From Ramlibacter alkalitolerans (GTDB lineage: Bacteria > Pseudomonadota > Gammaproteobacteria > Burkholderiales > Burkholderiaceae_C), in contig NZ_JAEQND010000009.1 in the NCBI RefSeq assembly GCF_016722765.1, forward strand, positions 1-52,500: DNA of 52,500 nt. Direction: 5' to 3'. The notes beneath the pieces are model-generated. The model was given only the letters and a program-made list of their open reading frames with translations. It was not told the origin of the DNA and ran no database searches. Shown one piece after another: positions 8,133-17,851 of the stretch; the first letter of the stretch is position 1; every line of letters starts with the position of its first letter. The position numbers and the translations under genes were made by a program.

Positions 8133-8789
8133 ATGGCCGAACAGCAACCCTCCCGCCCCTCGCGGATCGTCCCGATCCGCTCCCTCGGCGCCGGGCATCG
8201 CCGGCGCATCTCGGCGCACCTGTTGGCGCTGCAACCGCACGACCGCTACCTGCGTTTCGGCTACGCCGCCAACGACGAACAGATCCGCCGCTACGTCGAC
8301 CAGCTCAATTTCGATCGCGACGACATCTTCGGCATCTTCAACCGCAAGCTGGAACTGATCGCCATGGCGCACCTGGCCTTCATTCCGAGCGAACCGGGCA
8401 CGCCGCCGGGTGCGGAATTCGGCGTCTCCGTGCTGGCGGAGGCGCGCGGGCGCGGCTATGGCACGCGCTTGTTCGACCGCGCGGTCACCCATGCCCGCAA
8501 CGAAGGCGTGGAGCTGATGTTCATCCACGCGCTGTCCGAGAACACGGCGATGATCAAGATCGCCCGCCACGCCGGGGCCACCCTGGAGCGCGACGGCAGC
8601 GAGACCGAGGCCTACCTGCGCCTGCCGCCGGCCACGCTGGACAGCCGCATGACGGAAGTCGTCGACGAGCAGGTGGCGCAGGTCGATTACCGCCTGAAGA
8701 AGCAGGCCCGCACCTTCCTCGAGTTGCTGGCCGGCCTGCAGGAAGCGCGGCGCGGCGCGATCGCGGCGCGCGCCAAGAGCGGCCGCTGA
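8133..8789 (+). CDS. GNAT-family N-acetyltransferase
   Basis: A 218-residue protein with a GNAT fold. The acetyl-CoA-binding loop is seen as VSVLAEARGRGYGTRLFDRAV (about residues 97-117), followed by LMFIHALSENTAMIKIARHAGA, the usual beta5/alpha4 segment. A charged C-terminal helix of about 60 residues follows (QVDYRLKKQARTFLELLAGL), which may be a dimerisation or partner surface. The start at 8133 was chosen because the protein is family-like from PSRIVPIRSLGAGHRRR on. The substrate (small molecule or protein) is not identifiable. Confidence 0.8.
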   Translation: MAEQQPSRPSRIVPIRSLGAGHRRRISAHLLALQPHDRYLRFGYAANDEQIRRYVDQLNFDRDDIFGIFNRKLELIAMAHLAFIPSEPGTPPGAEFGVSVLAEARGRGYGTRLFDRAVTHARNEGVELMFIHALSENTAMIKIARHAGATLERDGSETEAYLRLPPATLDSRMTEVVDEQVAQVDYRLKKQARTFLELLAGLQEARRGAIAARAKSGR

Positions 8790-8892
8790 GCGCGCGGGCG
8801 CTCCACTGCGAACAGCCTCCCGGCGCGGCTGAGTCAGCGAGCCCAGCCAATCCGGTATCCTATCGGTCCCTCCACTCCCCGCCGTCCCGGCT

Positions 8893-9777
8893 GTGTCAGA
8901 CCCTCACCCTGCGCGCGCTGCGCAAGAGAAGCAGGACAAGCGCACCTTCCTGCAAAAGGTTGCCGAGTTCATCCACCCGGGCCCCGATTCCAAGGAGGAG
9001 CTGATCGAAGCCCTGGCGGACGCCGAGGACAACGACATCATCGGCCCCGAGTCGCGGGTGATGCTCGAGGGCGTGATCAGGATGGCCGACCTGACGGCAG
9101 GCGACGTGATGGTCGCCGCGCCGCGCATGGACCTGATCAACATCGACGCGCCCTACGAGGACATCCTGCACCTCGTGATCGACACCGCGCATTCGCGCTT
9201 CCCCGTCTACGAGGGTGACCGCGAGAACATCATCGGCATCCTGCTGGCGAAAGACCTGCTGAAGCTGCAGCGCGCCCCGGACCTGAACCTGCGCGCCTTG
9301 CTGCGGCCGGCGGCGCTGGTGCCCGAGACCAAGGGCCTGAACGACCTGCTGCGCGAATTCCGCGGCAATCGCAACCACCTCGCGATCGTCATCGACGAAT
9401 TCGGCCGCGTCGCCGGGCTGATCACGATCGAGGACGTGCTGGAGCAGATCGTCGGCGACATCGAGGACGAATTCGACGTCGTCGAGGACGAGGGCGATAT
9501 CTTCGGGCTGGCCGACCGCACCTACCGGGTGAGCGGCGACACCTCCATCGAGCGCGTGAACGAAGCCTTCGGCGTCAAGCTGGACATGTCCGAAGAGGCC
9601 GAGGAACACGACTTCGACACCATCGGCGGCCTCATCGCGCACGAGATGGGCCACGTGCCCAAGCGCGGCGAATCCGTCGTCCTGGGCGGGCTGAACTTCG
9701 TGGTGCTGCACACCAAGGGCGGCGCGGTGCGCTGGTTCAAGGTCAGCCCCGCCGAGCCGGACGGCGGCCCGGCTTGA
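8893..9777 (+). CDS. corC: CorC/HlyC-type CBS-domain protein
   Basis: A 294-residue cytoplasmic protein with paired CBS domains (about residues 68-190: DVMVAAPRMDLINID... and NHLAIVIDEFGRVAGLITIEDVLEQIVGDI) and a C-terminal CorC_HlyC transporter-associated domain (about 205-290). Relatives modulate Mg2+/Co2+ efflux (CorC/YbeX). There are no membrane segments. Start is a GTG at 8893. The stop overlaps the start of lnt, the conserved ybeX-lnt arrangement of proteobacteria, which supports the assignment. Confidence 0.92.
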   Translation: MSDPHPARAAQEKQDKRTFLQKVAEFIHPGPDSKEELIEALADAEDNDIIGPESRVMLEGVIRMADLTAGDVMVAAPRMDLINIDAPYEDILHLVIDTAHSRFPVYEGDRENIIGILLAKDLLKLQRAPDLNLRALLRPAALVPETKGLNDLLREFRGNRNHLAIVIDEFGRVAGLITIEDVLEQIVGDIEDEFDVVEDEGDIFGLADRTYRVSGDTSIERVNEAFGVKLDMSEEAEEHDFDTIGGLIAHEMGHVPKRGESVVLGGLNFVVLHTKGGAVRWFKVSPAEPDGGPA

Positions 9778-11318
9778 GCCCGCGCGCGGTCCGCCTGGCG
9801 CCCTTCGTCCTCGCAGCGCTCGCCGGCCTCCTGCAGGCGCTGTCGCTCGCCTGGCCCGGCAACGGGCAGCCGCAATGGTGGCTGCAGCTGCTCTCGCTCG
9901 CGGGGCTCGTCGCGCTGCTGCGGCGCGCACCCGGGTGGAAGTCGGCCGCGCTCCTTGGCTGGGTGTTCGCGACCAGCTGGCTCACCGCCACCTTCTGGTG
10001 GCTGTTCATCTCGATGCACGTGTATGGCGGCCTGGCGGCGCCGCTGGCCGTGGCCGCGGTGCTGCTGCTCGCAGGCTTCCTGGCGCTGTATTACGCGCTG
10101 GCGGCCGGCCTGTGGCGGCACGTGGCCGGCCCGCCCTGGCGCGATGGCGTGCTGTTCGCGTGCCTCTGGCTGGGCGCGGAGCTGCTGCGCGGCACGCTCT
10201 TCACCGGCTTTCCCTGGGGCGCGGGCGGCTACGCCCACGTGGACGGGCCGCTGGCTCCCTTGGCGCCGTGGCTCGGCGTGTACGGGATCGGCCTGGTCGC
10301 GGCCTGGCTGGCCTGGTTGCTCACGACGCTGGCGCGGCGACCGGCGCAGGGTTCCTGGCGCTATTGGGTGGCGCTCGCCGCGGCCGCCGGCCTGCTGGCC
10401 GCCTGCAACGTGCACACGGCGAATGCGCCGCCGCCCTCGCCAGGCGGGCCGCGCCTGCAGGTGGGCCTGCTGCAGGGCAACATCCCGCAGGACGAGAAGT
10501 TCGAAGGCGGCTCCGGCATCCCGCTCGCGCTGGAGTGGTATGGCGCGCGGCTGCGCGACACCAAGGCGCAACTGGTGGTCGCGCCCGAAACGGCGATCCC
10601 GCTGCTGCCGGCGCAGTTGCCGGAGGGCTACCTGGCGGCGTTGCGGGACGCCTTCGCGACCGGCGAGCGCGCTGCGCTGGTCGGCATCCCGCTGGGCAAC
10701 TTTGACGACGGCTACACCAACTCGGTGATGGGCTTCCGGCCGGGGGACGCCAGCTACCGCTACCACAAGCACCACCTGGTGCCCTTCGGCGAATTCATCC
10801 CGCCGCTGTTCAAGTGGTTCACGCGCATGATGGACATCCCGCTGGGCGACTTCAACCGCGGCGACGTCGGCCAGCCTTCGTTCACCTGGCAGGGACAGCG
10901 CCTCGCGCCCAACATCTGCTACGAGGATCTGTTCGGCGAGGAACTCGGCGCGCGCTTCGCCGACCCTGCCACGGCGCCCACCATCTTCGTCAACGTGAGC
11001 AACATCGCCTGGTTCGGCGACACGGTCGCGATCGCCCAGCACCTGCAGATCAGCCGCATGCGCTCGCTGGAGTTCGAGCGGCCGATGATCCGCGCCACCA
11101 ACACCGGCGCCACCGTCATCATCGACCGCTTCGGCCAGGTCACGCATGCCCTGCCGCGCCACACGCGCGGGGTGCTGGTCGGCGAGGTCGAAGGCGGCAC
11201 GGCGTTCACGCCCTACGCGCGCTGGGTGAGCCGGGTCGGCCTGGCGCCGCTGTGGATCCTCGCGCTCGCCGCGATGCTATGGGCCGCCTGGGCCGGCCGG
11301 CGGCGCCCGCAGCCCTAA
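9774..11318 (+). CDS. lnt: Apolipoprotein N-acyltransferase
   Basis: A 514-residue inner-membrane enzyme that adds the third acyl chain to lipoproteins. The N-terminal ~190 residues form several membrane helices; the C-terminal half is a nitrilase (CN-hydrolase) domain with the catalytic triad visible as Glu in [11 protein letters not shown], Lys in [12 protein letters not shown] and Cys in [13 protein letters not shown] last hydrophobic segment ([19 protein letters not shown]) closes the protein. The likely start is the TTG at 9774, overlapping the corC stop as TTGA, so translation is probably coupled to corC. Confidence 0.94.
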   Translation: MSPRAVRLAPFVLAALAGLLQALSLAWPGNGQPQWWLQLLSLAGLVALLRRAPGWKSAALLGWVFATSWLTATFWWLFISMHVYGGLAAPLAVAAVLLLAGFLALYYALAAGLWRHVAGPPWRDGVLFACLWLGAELLRGTLFTGFPWGAGGYAHVDGPLAPLAPWLGVYGIGLVAAWLAWLLTTLARRPAQGSWRYWVALAAAAGLLAACNVHTANAPPPSPGGPRLQVGLLQGNIPQDEKFEGGSGIPLALEWYGARLRDTKAQLVVAPETAIPLLPAQLPEGYLAALRDAFATGERAALVGIPLGNFDDGYTNSVMGFRPGDASYRYHKHHLVPFGEFIPPLFKWFTRMMDIPLGDFNRGDVGQPSFTWQGQRLAPNICYEDLFGEELGARFADPATAPTIFVNVSNIAWFGDTVAIAQHLQISRMRSLEFERPMIRATNTGATVIIDRFGQVTHALPRHTRGVLVGEVEGGTAFTPYARWVSRVGLAPLWILALAAMLWAAWAGRRRPQP

Positions 11319-11385
11319 AATGGAAGGCTCCGCGGGCCGCCGGCCCGCGCCGACACGGGGCGTCGCACGGGGCGTCCCGCCGCCT

Positions 11386-12291
<906 letters not shown>

Positions 12292-12292
12292 C

Positions 12293-14398
12293 ATGACGCT
12301 GAAGAACCTGCTGGTCGAACTGTTCGTCGAGGAACTGCCGCCCAAGGCGCTGAAGAAGCTGGGCGACGCCTTCGCCGGCGTGCTGCTGGAGCAGCTCAGG
12401 GCGCAGGGCCTGGCGAGCGGTGAATCGCAGCTCACCGCCTTCGCCTCCCCCCGCCGCCTGGCCGCGCACATCACCGCCGTGGCCCCGCAGGCCCCGGACA
12501 AGGCCATCTCGCAGAAGCTGATGCCGGCCAGCGTCGGCCTCGATGCGAGCGGCAACGCCACCACGGCGCTGCTGAAGAAGCTGCAGGCGCTGGGTGCCGA
12601 TGCCTCCGCGGTCCCGCAACTCAAGCGCGCCATGGACGGCAAGGCCGAGGCGCTGTTCTACGACAGCACGGCCAAAGGCGCGACGCTCGCCGACGGCTTG
12701 CAGAAGGCGCTGCAGGAGAGCATCGCCAGGCTGCCGATCCCCAAGGTCATGACCTACCAGCTCGCCGACGGCTGGACCGACGTCAAGTTCGTGCGCCCGG
12801 CCCACGCGCTGGTGGCGCTGCATGGCGGCGACGTGGTGCCCGTGCAGGCGCTCGGCCTGCAGGCCGGCCGCACCACGCACGGCCATCGCTTCGAGGCGGC
12901 GGCGGAGGACATCGTGCTGCAGGACGCGGACAGCTATGCCGCGACGCTGGCGCGCGACGGCGCAGTGATCGCGAGCTTCGCCGAGCGCCGTGCGGAGATC
13001 GTGCGGCAGCTCCAGGAGGCCGCCGCGCGCGTGGGCGGCGGCGTCCGCCCCATCGAGGACGAGGCCCTGCTGGACGAAGTGACGGCGCTCGTCGAGCGTC
13101 CCAATGTCCTGACCTGCGCGTTCGAGACCGAATTCCTCGAAGTGCCGCAGGAGTGCCTGATCCTCACGATGAAGGCCAACCAGAAGTACTTCCCGCTGCT
13201 GGACGCGAACGGCAAGCTCACCCACCAGTTCCTCGTCGTGAGCAACATCCGCCCGCAGGACGCCAGCGCGGTCACCGGCGGCAACGAGCGCGTGGTGCGC
13301 CCGCGGCTGGCCGACGCCAAGTTCTTCTTCGACCAGGACCGCAAGAAGACGCTGGAGTCGCGCGTGCCCGGCCTGGCGAAGGTCGTATATCACAACAAGC
13401 TGGGCACCCAGGGTGAACGCATCGAGCGCGTGCGGGCGATCGCCAACGTGCTCGGCGCCCAGGTCGGCGGCGACCTGCTGGCGCGCCAGGCGGACACGGC
13501 GGCGCAGCTGGCCAAGGCGGACCTGCTGACCGACATGGTCGGCGAGTTCCCCGAGCTGCAGGGCATCATGGGCGGCTACTACGCGCGCCACGACGGCCTG
13601 GGCGACGCGATCGCGATCGCGATCGAGGACCACTACCGGCCGCGCTTCGCCGGCGACGGCCTGCCGCGCAACGACGTGGGCGTGGTGGTGGCGCTGGCCG
13701 ACAAGCTCGAGACCCTGGCCGGCCTGTTCGCCATCGGCCAGCTGCCCACCGGCGACAAGGACCCGTTCGCGCTGCGCCGCCATGCCCTGGGCATCGTGCG
13801 CATGCTGCTGGAACGCGACCTGCCGCTGTCGCTCGACCACCTGGTCCAGCAGGCGCTGGCGGCCTTCCCCCAGGCGCAGCCCGGGACGCAGGCGCAGCTG
13901 GTGGACTTCATCTACGAGCGCCTCGCCGGCCTGCTGCGCGAGCAGGGCTTCAGCGCGCACGAAGTCGACGCCGTGCTGGCCCTGCGGCCGCAGCGCCTGG
14001 GCGAGGTGCCCCGGCGGCTCGCCGCCGTGCGGGCCTTCGCGGCGCTGCCCGAAGCGCAGGCGCTGGCGGCGGCCAACAAGCGCATCGGCAACATCCTGAA
14101 GAAGGCCGACAAGGCCGATGCACACGTGAGCGAACAGCTGCTGCGCGAGGACGCCGAAAAGGCGCTCTATGCGGCCACCCAGCGGCTCGCCCCGGAAGCG
14201 CGCAGCCAGTTCGAATCCGGCGACTACACCGGCTCGCTGCAGACGCTGGCGGCGCTGCGCGGCCCGGTCGACGCCTTCTTCGACGACGTGATGGTGAACG
14301 CCGAGGAAGCCGACCTGCGCCTGAACCGCCTGGGCCTGCTCGCCACCCTGCACCAGGCCATGAACCGGGTCGCCGACCTGTCCCGCCTTGCCCAGTAA
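12293..14398 (+). CDS. glyS: Glycyl-tRNA synthetase beta subunit
   Basis: A 701-residue beta subunit that holds the tRNA-recognition and anticodon-binding parts of the enzyme. Recognisable segments are LLVELFVEELPPKAL at the N-terminus, KYFPLLDANGKLTHQFLVVSNI, GNERVVRPRLADAKFFFDQDRKK, GEFPELQGIMGGYYA and the C-terminal DALR-like region VDAFFDDVMVNAEEADLRLNRL. Length is near the E. coli protein (689). It starts one nucleotide after the glyQ stop, so the two subunits are made from one message. Confidence 0.97.
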   Translation: MTLKNLLVELFVEELPPKALKKLGDAFAGVLLEQLRAQGLASGESQLTAFASPRRLAAHITAVAPQAPDKAISQKLMPASVGLDASGNATTALLKKLQALGADASAVPQLKRAMDGKAEALFYDSTAKGATLADGLQKALQESIARLPIPKVMTYQLADGWTDVKFVRPAHALVALHGGDVVPVQALGLQAGRTTHGHRFEAAAEDIVLQDADSYAATLARDGAVIASFAERRAEIVRQLQEAAARVGGGVRPIEDEALLDEVTALVERPNVLTCAFETEFLEVPQECLILTMKANQKYFPLLDANGKLTHQFLVVSNIRPQDASAVTGGNERVVRPRLADAKFFFDQDRKKTLESRVPGLAKVVYHNKLGTQGERIERVRAIANVLGAQVGGDLLARQADTAAQLAKADLLTDMVGEFPELQGIMGGYYARHDGLGDAIAIAIEDHYRPRFAGDGLPRNDVGVVVALADKLETLAGLFAIGQLPTGDKDPFALRRHALGIVRMLLERDLPLSLDHLVQQALAAFPQAQPGTQAQLVDFIYERLAGLLREQGFSAHEVDAVLALRPQRLGEVPRRLAAVRAFAALPEAQALAAANKRIGNILKKADKADAHVSEQLLREDAEKALYAATQRLAPEARSQFESGDYTGSLQTLAALRGPVDAFFDDVMVNAEEADLRLNRLGLLATLHQAMNRVADLSRLAQ

Positions 14399-14414
14399 AC
14401 GCCCCGCCGCCGCC

Positions 14415-14984
14415 ATGAAACTCGTCATCCTCGATCGCGACGGCACCATCAACCATGAGAGCGACGAGTTCGTGAAATCGCCCGCCGAGTGGATCCCGCT
14501 GCCCGGTGCGCTCGAGGCGATCGCGCGCCTGAACCACGCCGGCTGGCACGTGGCCGTCGCCACCAACCAGTCGGGGCTGGGGCGGGGCCTGTTCGACGTG
14601 GCGTCACTGAACGCCATCCACGCCAAGATGCACAAGGCGCTGTCGGCGCTGGGCGGCCGCGTCGACGCGGTGTTCTACTGCCCGCACGGGCCGGACGAAG
14701 GCTGCCAGTGCCGCAAGCCCAACCCCGGCCTGTTCGAGCAGATCGGCGAGCGCTTCGGCGTCGACCTGCGCACCGTGCCGGTGGTGGGCGACACGCCGCG
14801 CGACCTGGTCGCGGGCGTGGCCGTCGGTTGCCTGCCGCACCTGGTGCTCACCGGCCGGGCCGCTTCGCTCAAGGGCCAGCCGCTACCGGACAGCTATCCC
14901 GCGCACACCCGCGTCCACCAGGACCTGGGCGCCTTCGCCGACTGGCTGATCGCGAAAGTGCCTGCGCCGCGCCCGGCGTCCTGA
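14415..14984 (+). CDS. gmhB: D-glycero-D-manno-heptose 1,7-bisphosphate 7-phosphatase
   Basis: A 189-residue HAD-superfamily phosphatase that removes the 7-phosphate in ADP-heptose synthesis for the lipopolysaccharide core. Motif I is LDRDGTIN, with both aspartates. The cysteine/histidine cluster CPHGPDEGCQCRKPNPG is the structural zinc site typical of GmhB, and VVGDTPRDLVAG is motif IV. Start is the ATG at 14415, 16 nt after glyS; an upstream TTG at 14388 would overlap glyS. The glyQ-glyS-gmhB-plsC order is common in betaproteobacteria. Confidence 0.94.
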   Translation: MKLVILDRDGTINHESDEFVKSPAEWIPLPGALEAIARLNHAGWHVAVATNQSGLGRGLFDVASLNAIHAKMHKALSALGGRVDAVFYCPHGPDEGCQCRKPNPGLFEQIGERFGVDLRTVPVVGDTPRDLVAGVAVGCLPHLVLTGRAASLKGQPLPDSYPAHTRVHQDLGAFADWLIAKVPAPRPAS

Positions 14985-14998
14985 CATACTCGCGCGCC

Positions 14999-15763
14999 AT
15001 GGCCTTGCTGCGTTCCGTGATCCACGCGCTGTGGATGCTCCTCACCGTGATCCCGTATGCGCTCACCATCGTGGTGATGTCGCCCTTCGCCCGGCCCTAC
15101 ACGCTGTACAGGATCGCGCGCGGCTGGCTGCGCCAGGTGATGGTCGGCCTGAAGGTGATCTGCGGCGTGCACTGGCGCGTGCAGGGCTGGGACAACCTGC
15201 CGTCCGGCGTGACCAGTCCGGCGATCCTGCTGGTCAAGCACCAGTCGACGCTGGAGACCTTCCTGATGCCGGTGCTGATGCCGCATCCGCTGGCCTACGT
15301 GTTCAAGCGCGAGCTGCTGTACATCCCCTTCTTCGGCTGGGCGATCGGCCGGCTGGACATGGTGCACATCGACCGCAGCCAGCGCGCCCAGGCCTTCAAC
15401 AAGGTGGTGGAGCAGGGAAAGCGGCTGCTGGCGCAAGGGACCTGGGTGATCATGTTCCCGGAAGGCACGCGCATCCCGCGCGGCGAAGCCGGCACCTACA
15501 AGTCCGGCGGCACCCGGCTGGCGGTGGCCACCGGCGCGCCCGTGATCCCGATCGCGGTGAGCTCCGCGCGCTGCTGGCCGCGCAAGTCGATGATCAAGTA
15601 TCCGGGCCTGGTCGAAGTCTCGATCGGCAAGCCGATCCCGAGCGAGGGCCGCGCCGCCGACGAATTGATGCGCGAGGTCGAGGCCTGGATCGAGGCTGAG
15701 ATGCGCCGGCTCGATCCCGACGCCTACGTGCACGATTCGAGCAAGCAGGCCGCGCAGGTGTAA
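14999..15763 (+). CDS. plsC: 1-acyl-sn-glycerol-3-phosphate acyltransferase
   Basis: A 254-residue membrane enzyme that acylates lysophosphatidic acid to phosphatidic acid. There is an N-terminal hydrophobic segment (ALWMLLTVIPYALTIVVMS). The catalytic motif reads KHQSTLETF, an H-X4-E in place of the textbook H-X4-D, and the substrate motif FPEGTRIPRGE is intact. The Glu variant is, as far as I know, usual in this betaproteobacterial group. It lies 14 nt after gmhB in the same transcription unit. Confidence 0.92.
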   Translation: MALLRSVIHALWMLLTVIPYALTIVVMSPFARPYTLYRIARGWLRQVMVGLKVICGVHWRVQGWDNLPSGVTSPAILLVKHQSTLETFLMPVLMPHPLAYVFKRELLYIPFFGWAIGRLDMVHIDRSQRAQAFNKVVEQGKRLLAQGTWVIMFPEGTRIPRGEAGTYKSGGTRLAVATGAPVIPIAVSSARCWPRKSMIKYPGLVEVSIGKPIPSEGRAADELMREVEAWIEAEMRRLDPDAYVHDSSKQAAQV

Positions 15764-15791
15764 CGCGCTGCGGGCCGCGCCGCCGCGCCCG

Positions 15792-15797
15792 TAAAAT
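15792..15797 (+). promoter_or_regulatory. TAAAAT -10-like hexamer, possible near-leaderless promoter
   Basis: TAAAAT ends 8 nt before the ATG at 15806. With the normal 6-8 nt from -10 to the start site, transcription would begin at or next to the start codon. No convincing -35 box is visible. Inference from spacing only. Confidence 0.4.
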
Positions 15798-15805
15798 CGC
15801 GGCCC

Positions 15806-16711
15806 ATGCAGTCGCCGCTCCAGCTCCTTCTCGATCTGTTCGACGAGCCGAAGGCGAAATCCGCACCCCCACCCGAGGTGCGCCAGGTCCTGACCGAAGA
15901 AGACCTGCGCCCGGTGCGCGGCGAGCCCTTCGACAGCGTCCTGGCGCCGCAGGCCTTCCGCCACCCCGATGCGAACCGCGAAGCCCTCCTGGGCAAGGTG
16001 CTGGTGGCCTACGAATTCCGGCGCGCGCGGCGCAAGAACATCGGCTTCGTGGTCGGCCCCGAGGGCCTGGTGGTCACCGCCCCGCGCTGGGTGCCCCTGG
16101 GCGAGGTCGACCAGGCGGTGCGCGCCAAGAGCCGCTGGATCGTGAGCAAGCTCGAGGCCGCCCGCGAACGCAAGGCCCGGCTCGAGGCCGCACGCATCGA
16201 GTGGCAGGACGGCGCCACCTTCCCCTACCTCGGCGAGCCTGCGATCGTGGTGCTCGATCCGCGCTACAGCGACGTCGGCGGCGTGCTGCACACCGACACC
16301 AGCACGCTGCCGGGCGTCGCCCGCCAGACGCTCCATGTCGGCTTGCCGCACACGGCCACCGGCGCCCAGATCCGCGACGCCGTGCAGGCCTGGCTGATGC
16401 GGCAGGCCAGGACCCTGTTCACCCAGCGGCTGGACCACTACGCGCCGCAACTGGGCGTGCGCTGGCGCAAGCTCACGCTGACCAGTGCCGGCACCCTGTG
16501 GGGCACGGCGCACAGCGACGGCGCCATCCGCCTGAACTGGCGGCTGGTGCATTTCCGGCTGCCGGTGATCGACTACGTGGTGGCGCACGAACTGAGCCAC
16601 CTGCGGGTGATGGACCACAGCCCGCGCTTCTGGGAGACGGTGCGCACCGTCGTGCCGAACTATCCCGAGCTGCGGGCGCACCTGAAGGACGAGGCGCTGC
16701 CGGGGTGGTGA
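15806..16711 (+). CDS. YgjP-like (M48/SprT-type) metallopeptidase domain protein
   Basis: A 301-residue soluble protein. The C-terminal half contains the zinc-binding HELSH in VVAHELSHLRVMDHSPRFWETV, with a downstream W/Y context typical of the YgjP/DUF45 family. The usual RRKNIGFVVGPEGLVVTAPRWV beta-rich region lies at about residues 72-95. Relatives are predicted metal-dependent hydrolases; the physiological substrate is unknown. No ribosome site is obvious ahead of the ATG, consistent with a leaderless message from the TAAAAT upstream. Confidence 0.82.
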   Translation: MQSPLQLLLDLFDEPKAKSAPPPEVRQVLTEEDLRPVRGEPFDSVLAPQAFRHPDANREALLGKVLVAYEFRRARRKNIGFVVGPEGLVVTAPRWVPLGEVDQAVRAKSRWIVSKLEAARERKARLEAARIEWQDGATFPYLGEPAIVVLDPRYSDVGGVLHTDTSTLPGVARQTLHVGLPHTATGAQIRDAVQAWLMRQARTLFTQRLDHYAPQLGVRWRKLTLTSAGTLWGTAHSDGAIRLNWRLVHFRLPVIDYVVAHELSHLRVMDHSPRFWETVRTVVPNYPELRAHLKDEALPGW

Positions 16712-16721
16712 GCCGGGCTTC

Positions 16722-16815
16722 GTAGGCTGGCGGTGACCGCGCGCAAGGGCGCGCCGGGAACCCCAGCTTCGCGATCGCTGGGGTTCACGCGCTGCGCGGT
16801 TCACCGCCAGCCTAC
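16722..16815. repeat. 94-bp palindromic dispersed repeat, copy A
   Basis: The element begins GTAGGCTGGCGGTGA and ends with its reverse complement TCACCGCCAGCCTAC. An inner pair GAACCCCAGC / GCTGGGGTTC forms a second stem. A near-identical element occurs at 23314-23408, also starting 10 nt after a stop codon. It has no coding capacity. Structure resembles REP/BIME-type or MITE-like elements. Confidence 0.8.
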
Positions 16816-16818
16816 AGG

Positions 16819-16840
16819 TTGACGTTGACGTAAACGTCAG
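16819..16840. promoter_or_regulatory. LiuR-type operator, upstream copy
   Basis: The core GACGTTGACGTAAACGTC is a near-perfect dyad. The 22-bp site is the reverse complement of the one at 17333-17354 except for one base. It lies about 67 nt before the MerR-type gene, where autoregulation would be expected. The TTGACGTTGACGTAAACGTC pattern matches the known LiuR class of sites controlling leucine/isovalerate catabolism. Confidence 0.75.
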
Positions 16841-16906
16841 ATGTAATGCCGGCTGGCGGGCCGCGAAGCCAGATGACGCGGCCCGCGCCCCGCCTCTCCC
16901 GTTGCC

Positions 16907-17332
16907 ATGTCCGCGCATTCCCAGTCCACCTACACGATCAGCGACCTCGCCCGCGAATTCGACCTCACGACCCGGGCGATCCGCTTCTACGAGGACATGG
17001 GCCTGCTGCAGCCGGCGCGCTCCGGCCCGGGGGGGCGCAACCGGGTCTACAGCACGCGCGACCGCACGCGCCTGAAGCTCACCTTGCGCGCCAAGCGCCT
17101 CGGCCTGTCGCTCACCGAGGCCAAGGACATCATCGACATGTACGACAGCCCGCGCGATACCGGGCCGCAGCTGCGCAAGTTCCTCACCATCCTGGCCCAG
17201 CACCGGCAGCAGCTGGAAGACCAGCTGGCGGAGCTGCAGGCCAACCTGGACGAGGTGCGCACCCACGAGAAGGAAGCCCGCGCCCTGCTGGCGCGGCTGG
17301 AAAAGGACAAGGCGGACAAGGTCCGGGCATAA
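16907..17332 (+). CDS. liuR: MerR-family regulator, LiuR type
   Basis: A 141-residue regulator. The N-terminal winged helix reads YTISDLAREFDLTTRAIRFYEDMGLL, and a long C-terminal coiled coil (about residues 85-140) provides the dimer. It has no metal-binding cysteines, unlike MerR proper. LiuR proteins sense branched-chain acyl-CoA intermediates and control isovaleryl-CoA catabolism. Here the gene sits directly before a thioesterase and isovaleryl-CoA dehydrogenase and is flanked by two matching operators, which makes the name well supported. It likely represses itself and the genes downstream. Confidence 0.88.
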   Translation: MSAHSQSTYTISDLAREFDLTTRAIRFYEDMGLLQPARSGPGGRNRVYSTRDRTRLKLTLRAKRLGLSLTEAKDIIDMYDSPRDTGPQLRKFLTILAQHRQQLEDQLAELQANLDEVRTHEKEARALLARLEKDKADKVRA

Positions 17333-17354
17333 TTGACGTTTACGTCAACGTCAA
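17333..17354. promoter_or_regulatory. LiuR-type operator, downstream copy
   Basis: The core GACGTTTACGTCAACGTC follows right on the stop codon of the MerR-type gene and lies 13 nt before the thioesterase ATG at 17368. It is the inverse of the upstream copy, matching 21 of 22 positions. A CATAAT hexamer immediately before it (17328-17333) could be a -10 element, which would put the operator over the transcription start. Confidence 0.75.
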
Positions 17355-17367
17355 TCCGCCATCCGCC

Positions 17368-17829
17368 ATGGACGCACCGCGCTCAGCCCCGCAGGACCCC
17401 GCCTTCGCCGAGCGCGTGCGCGCCAGTTTCGCGCTGCAGGGCGCCATGCACACCATCGGCGCCACGCTGGCGGAGATCGCCCCCGGCCGCGTGGTCATCG
17501 CGCTGCCCTGGCGCCAGGAGCTGACGCAGCAGCACGGCTTCCTGCATGCAGGCATCGTCGCCACGGCGCTCGATTCGGCCTGCGGCTACGCCGCCTCGAC
17601 GCTGATGCCCGCCGAGGCGGGCGTGCTGACCATCGAATACAAGATCAACCTGCTGGCGCCGGCGCGCGGCGCGTCCTTCCGCATGGAAGGCGTCGTGGTC
17701 AAGGCCGGGCGCACCATCAGCGTCACCGAAGGCCGCGCCTACGCCCTGCACGAAGGCAGCGAGAAGCTGATCGCCACCATGGGCGCCACGCTCATGACGA
17801 TCACCGGCCGCGACGACATCAAGCACTGA
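17368..17829 (+). CDS. PaaI-family hotdog-fold thioesterase
   Basis: A 153-residue acyl-CoA thioesterase of the PaaI/YdiI type. The catalytic segment reads [22 protein letters not shown], with the HG and downstream Asp expected in the family. The [14 protein letters not shown] strand is the usual second half of the hotdog. It lies between the LiuR operator and isovaleryl-CoA dehydrogenase, so it may release CoA from branched or stalled acyl-CoA intermediates (inference). Substrate not determinable from sequence. Confidence 0.85.
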   Translation: MDAPRSAPQDPAFAERVRASFALQGAMHTIGATLAEIAPGRVVIALPWRQELTQQHGFLHAGIVATALDSACGYAASTLMPAEAGVLTIEYKINLLAPARGASFRMEGVVVKAGRTISVTEGRAYALHEGSEKLIATMGATLMTITGRDDIKH

Positions 17830-17851
17830 AGCCCCTGAGAGAGGAGACACC

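Noticed and set aside
14999..15763. PlsC as catalytically dead because H-X4-D reads H-X4-E
   Set aside because: The FPEGTR motif and overall fold are intact, and the Glu variant is, to my knowledge, common in related betaproteobacterial enzymes.
16722..16815. Palindromic repeat as a CRISPR unit or tRNA-like gene
   Set aside because: There are only two distant copies, no spacers, and no cloverleaf or anticodon; it is a dispersed palindromic repeat.
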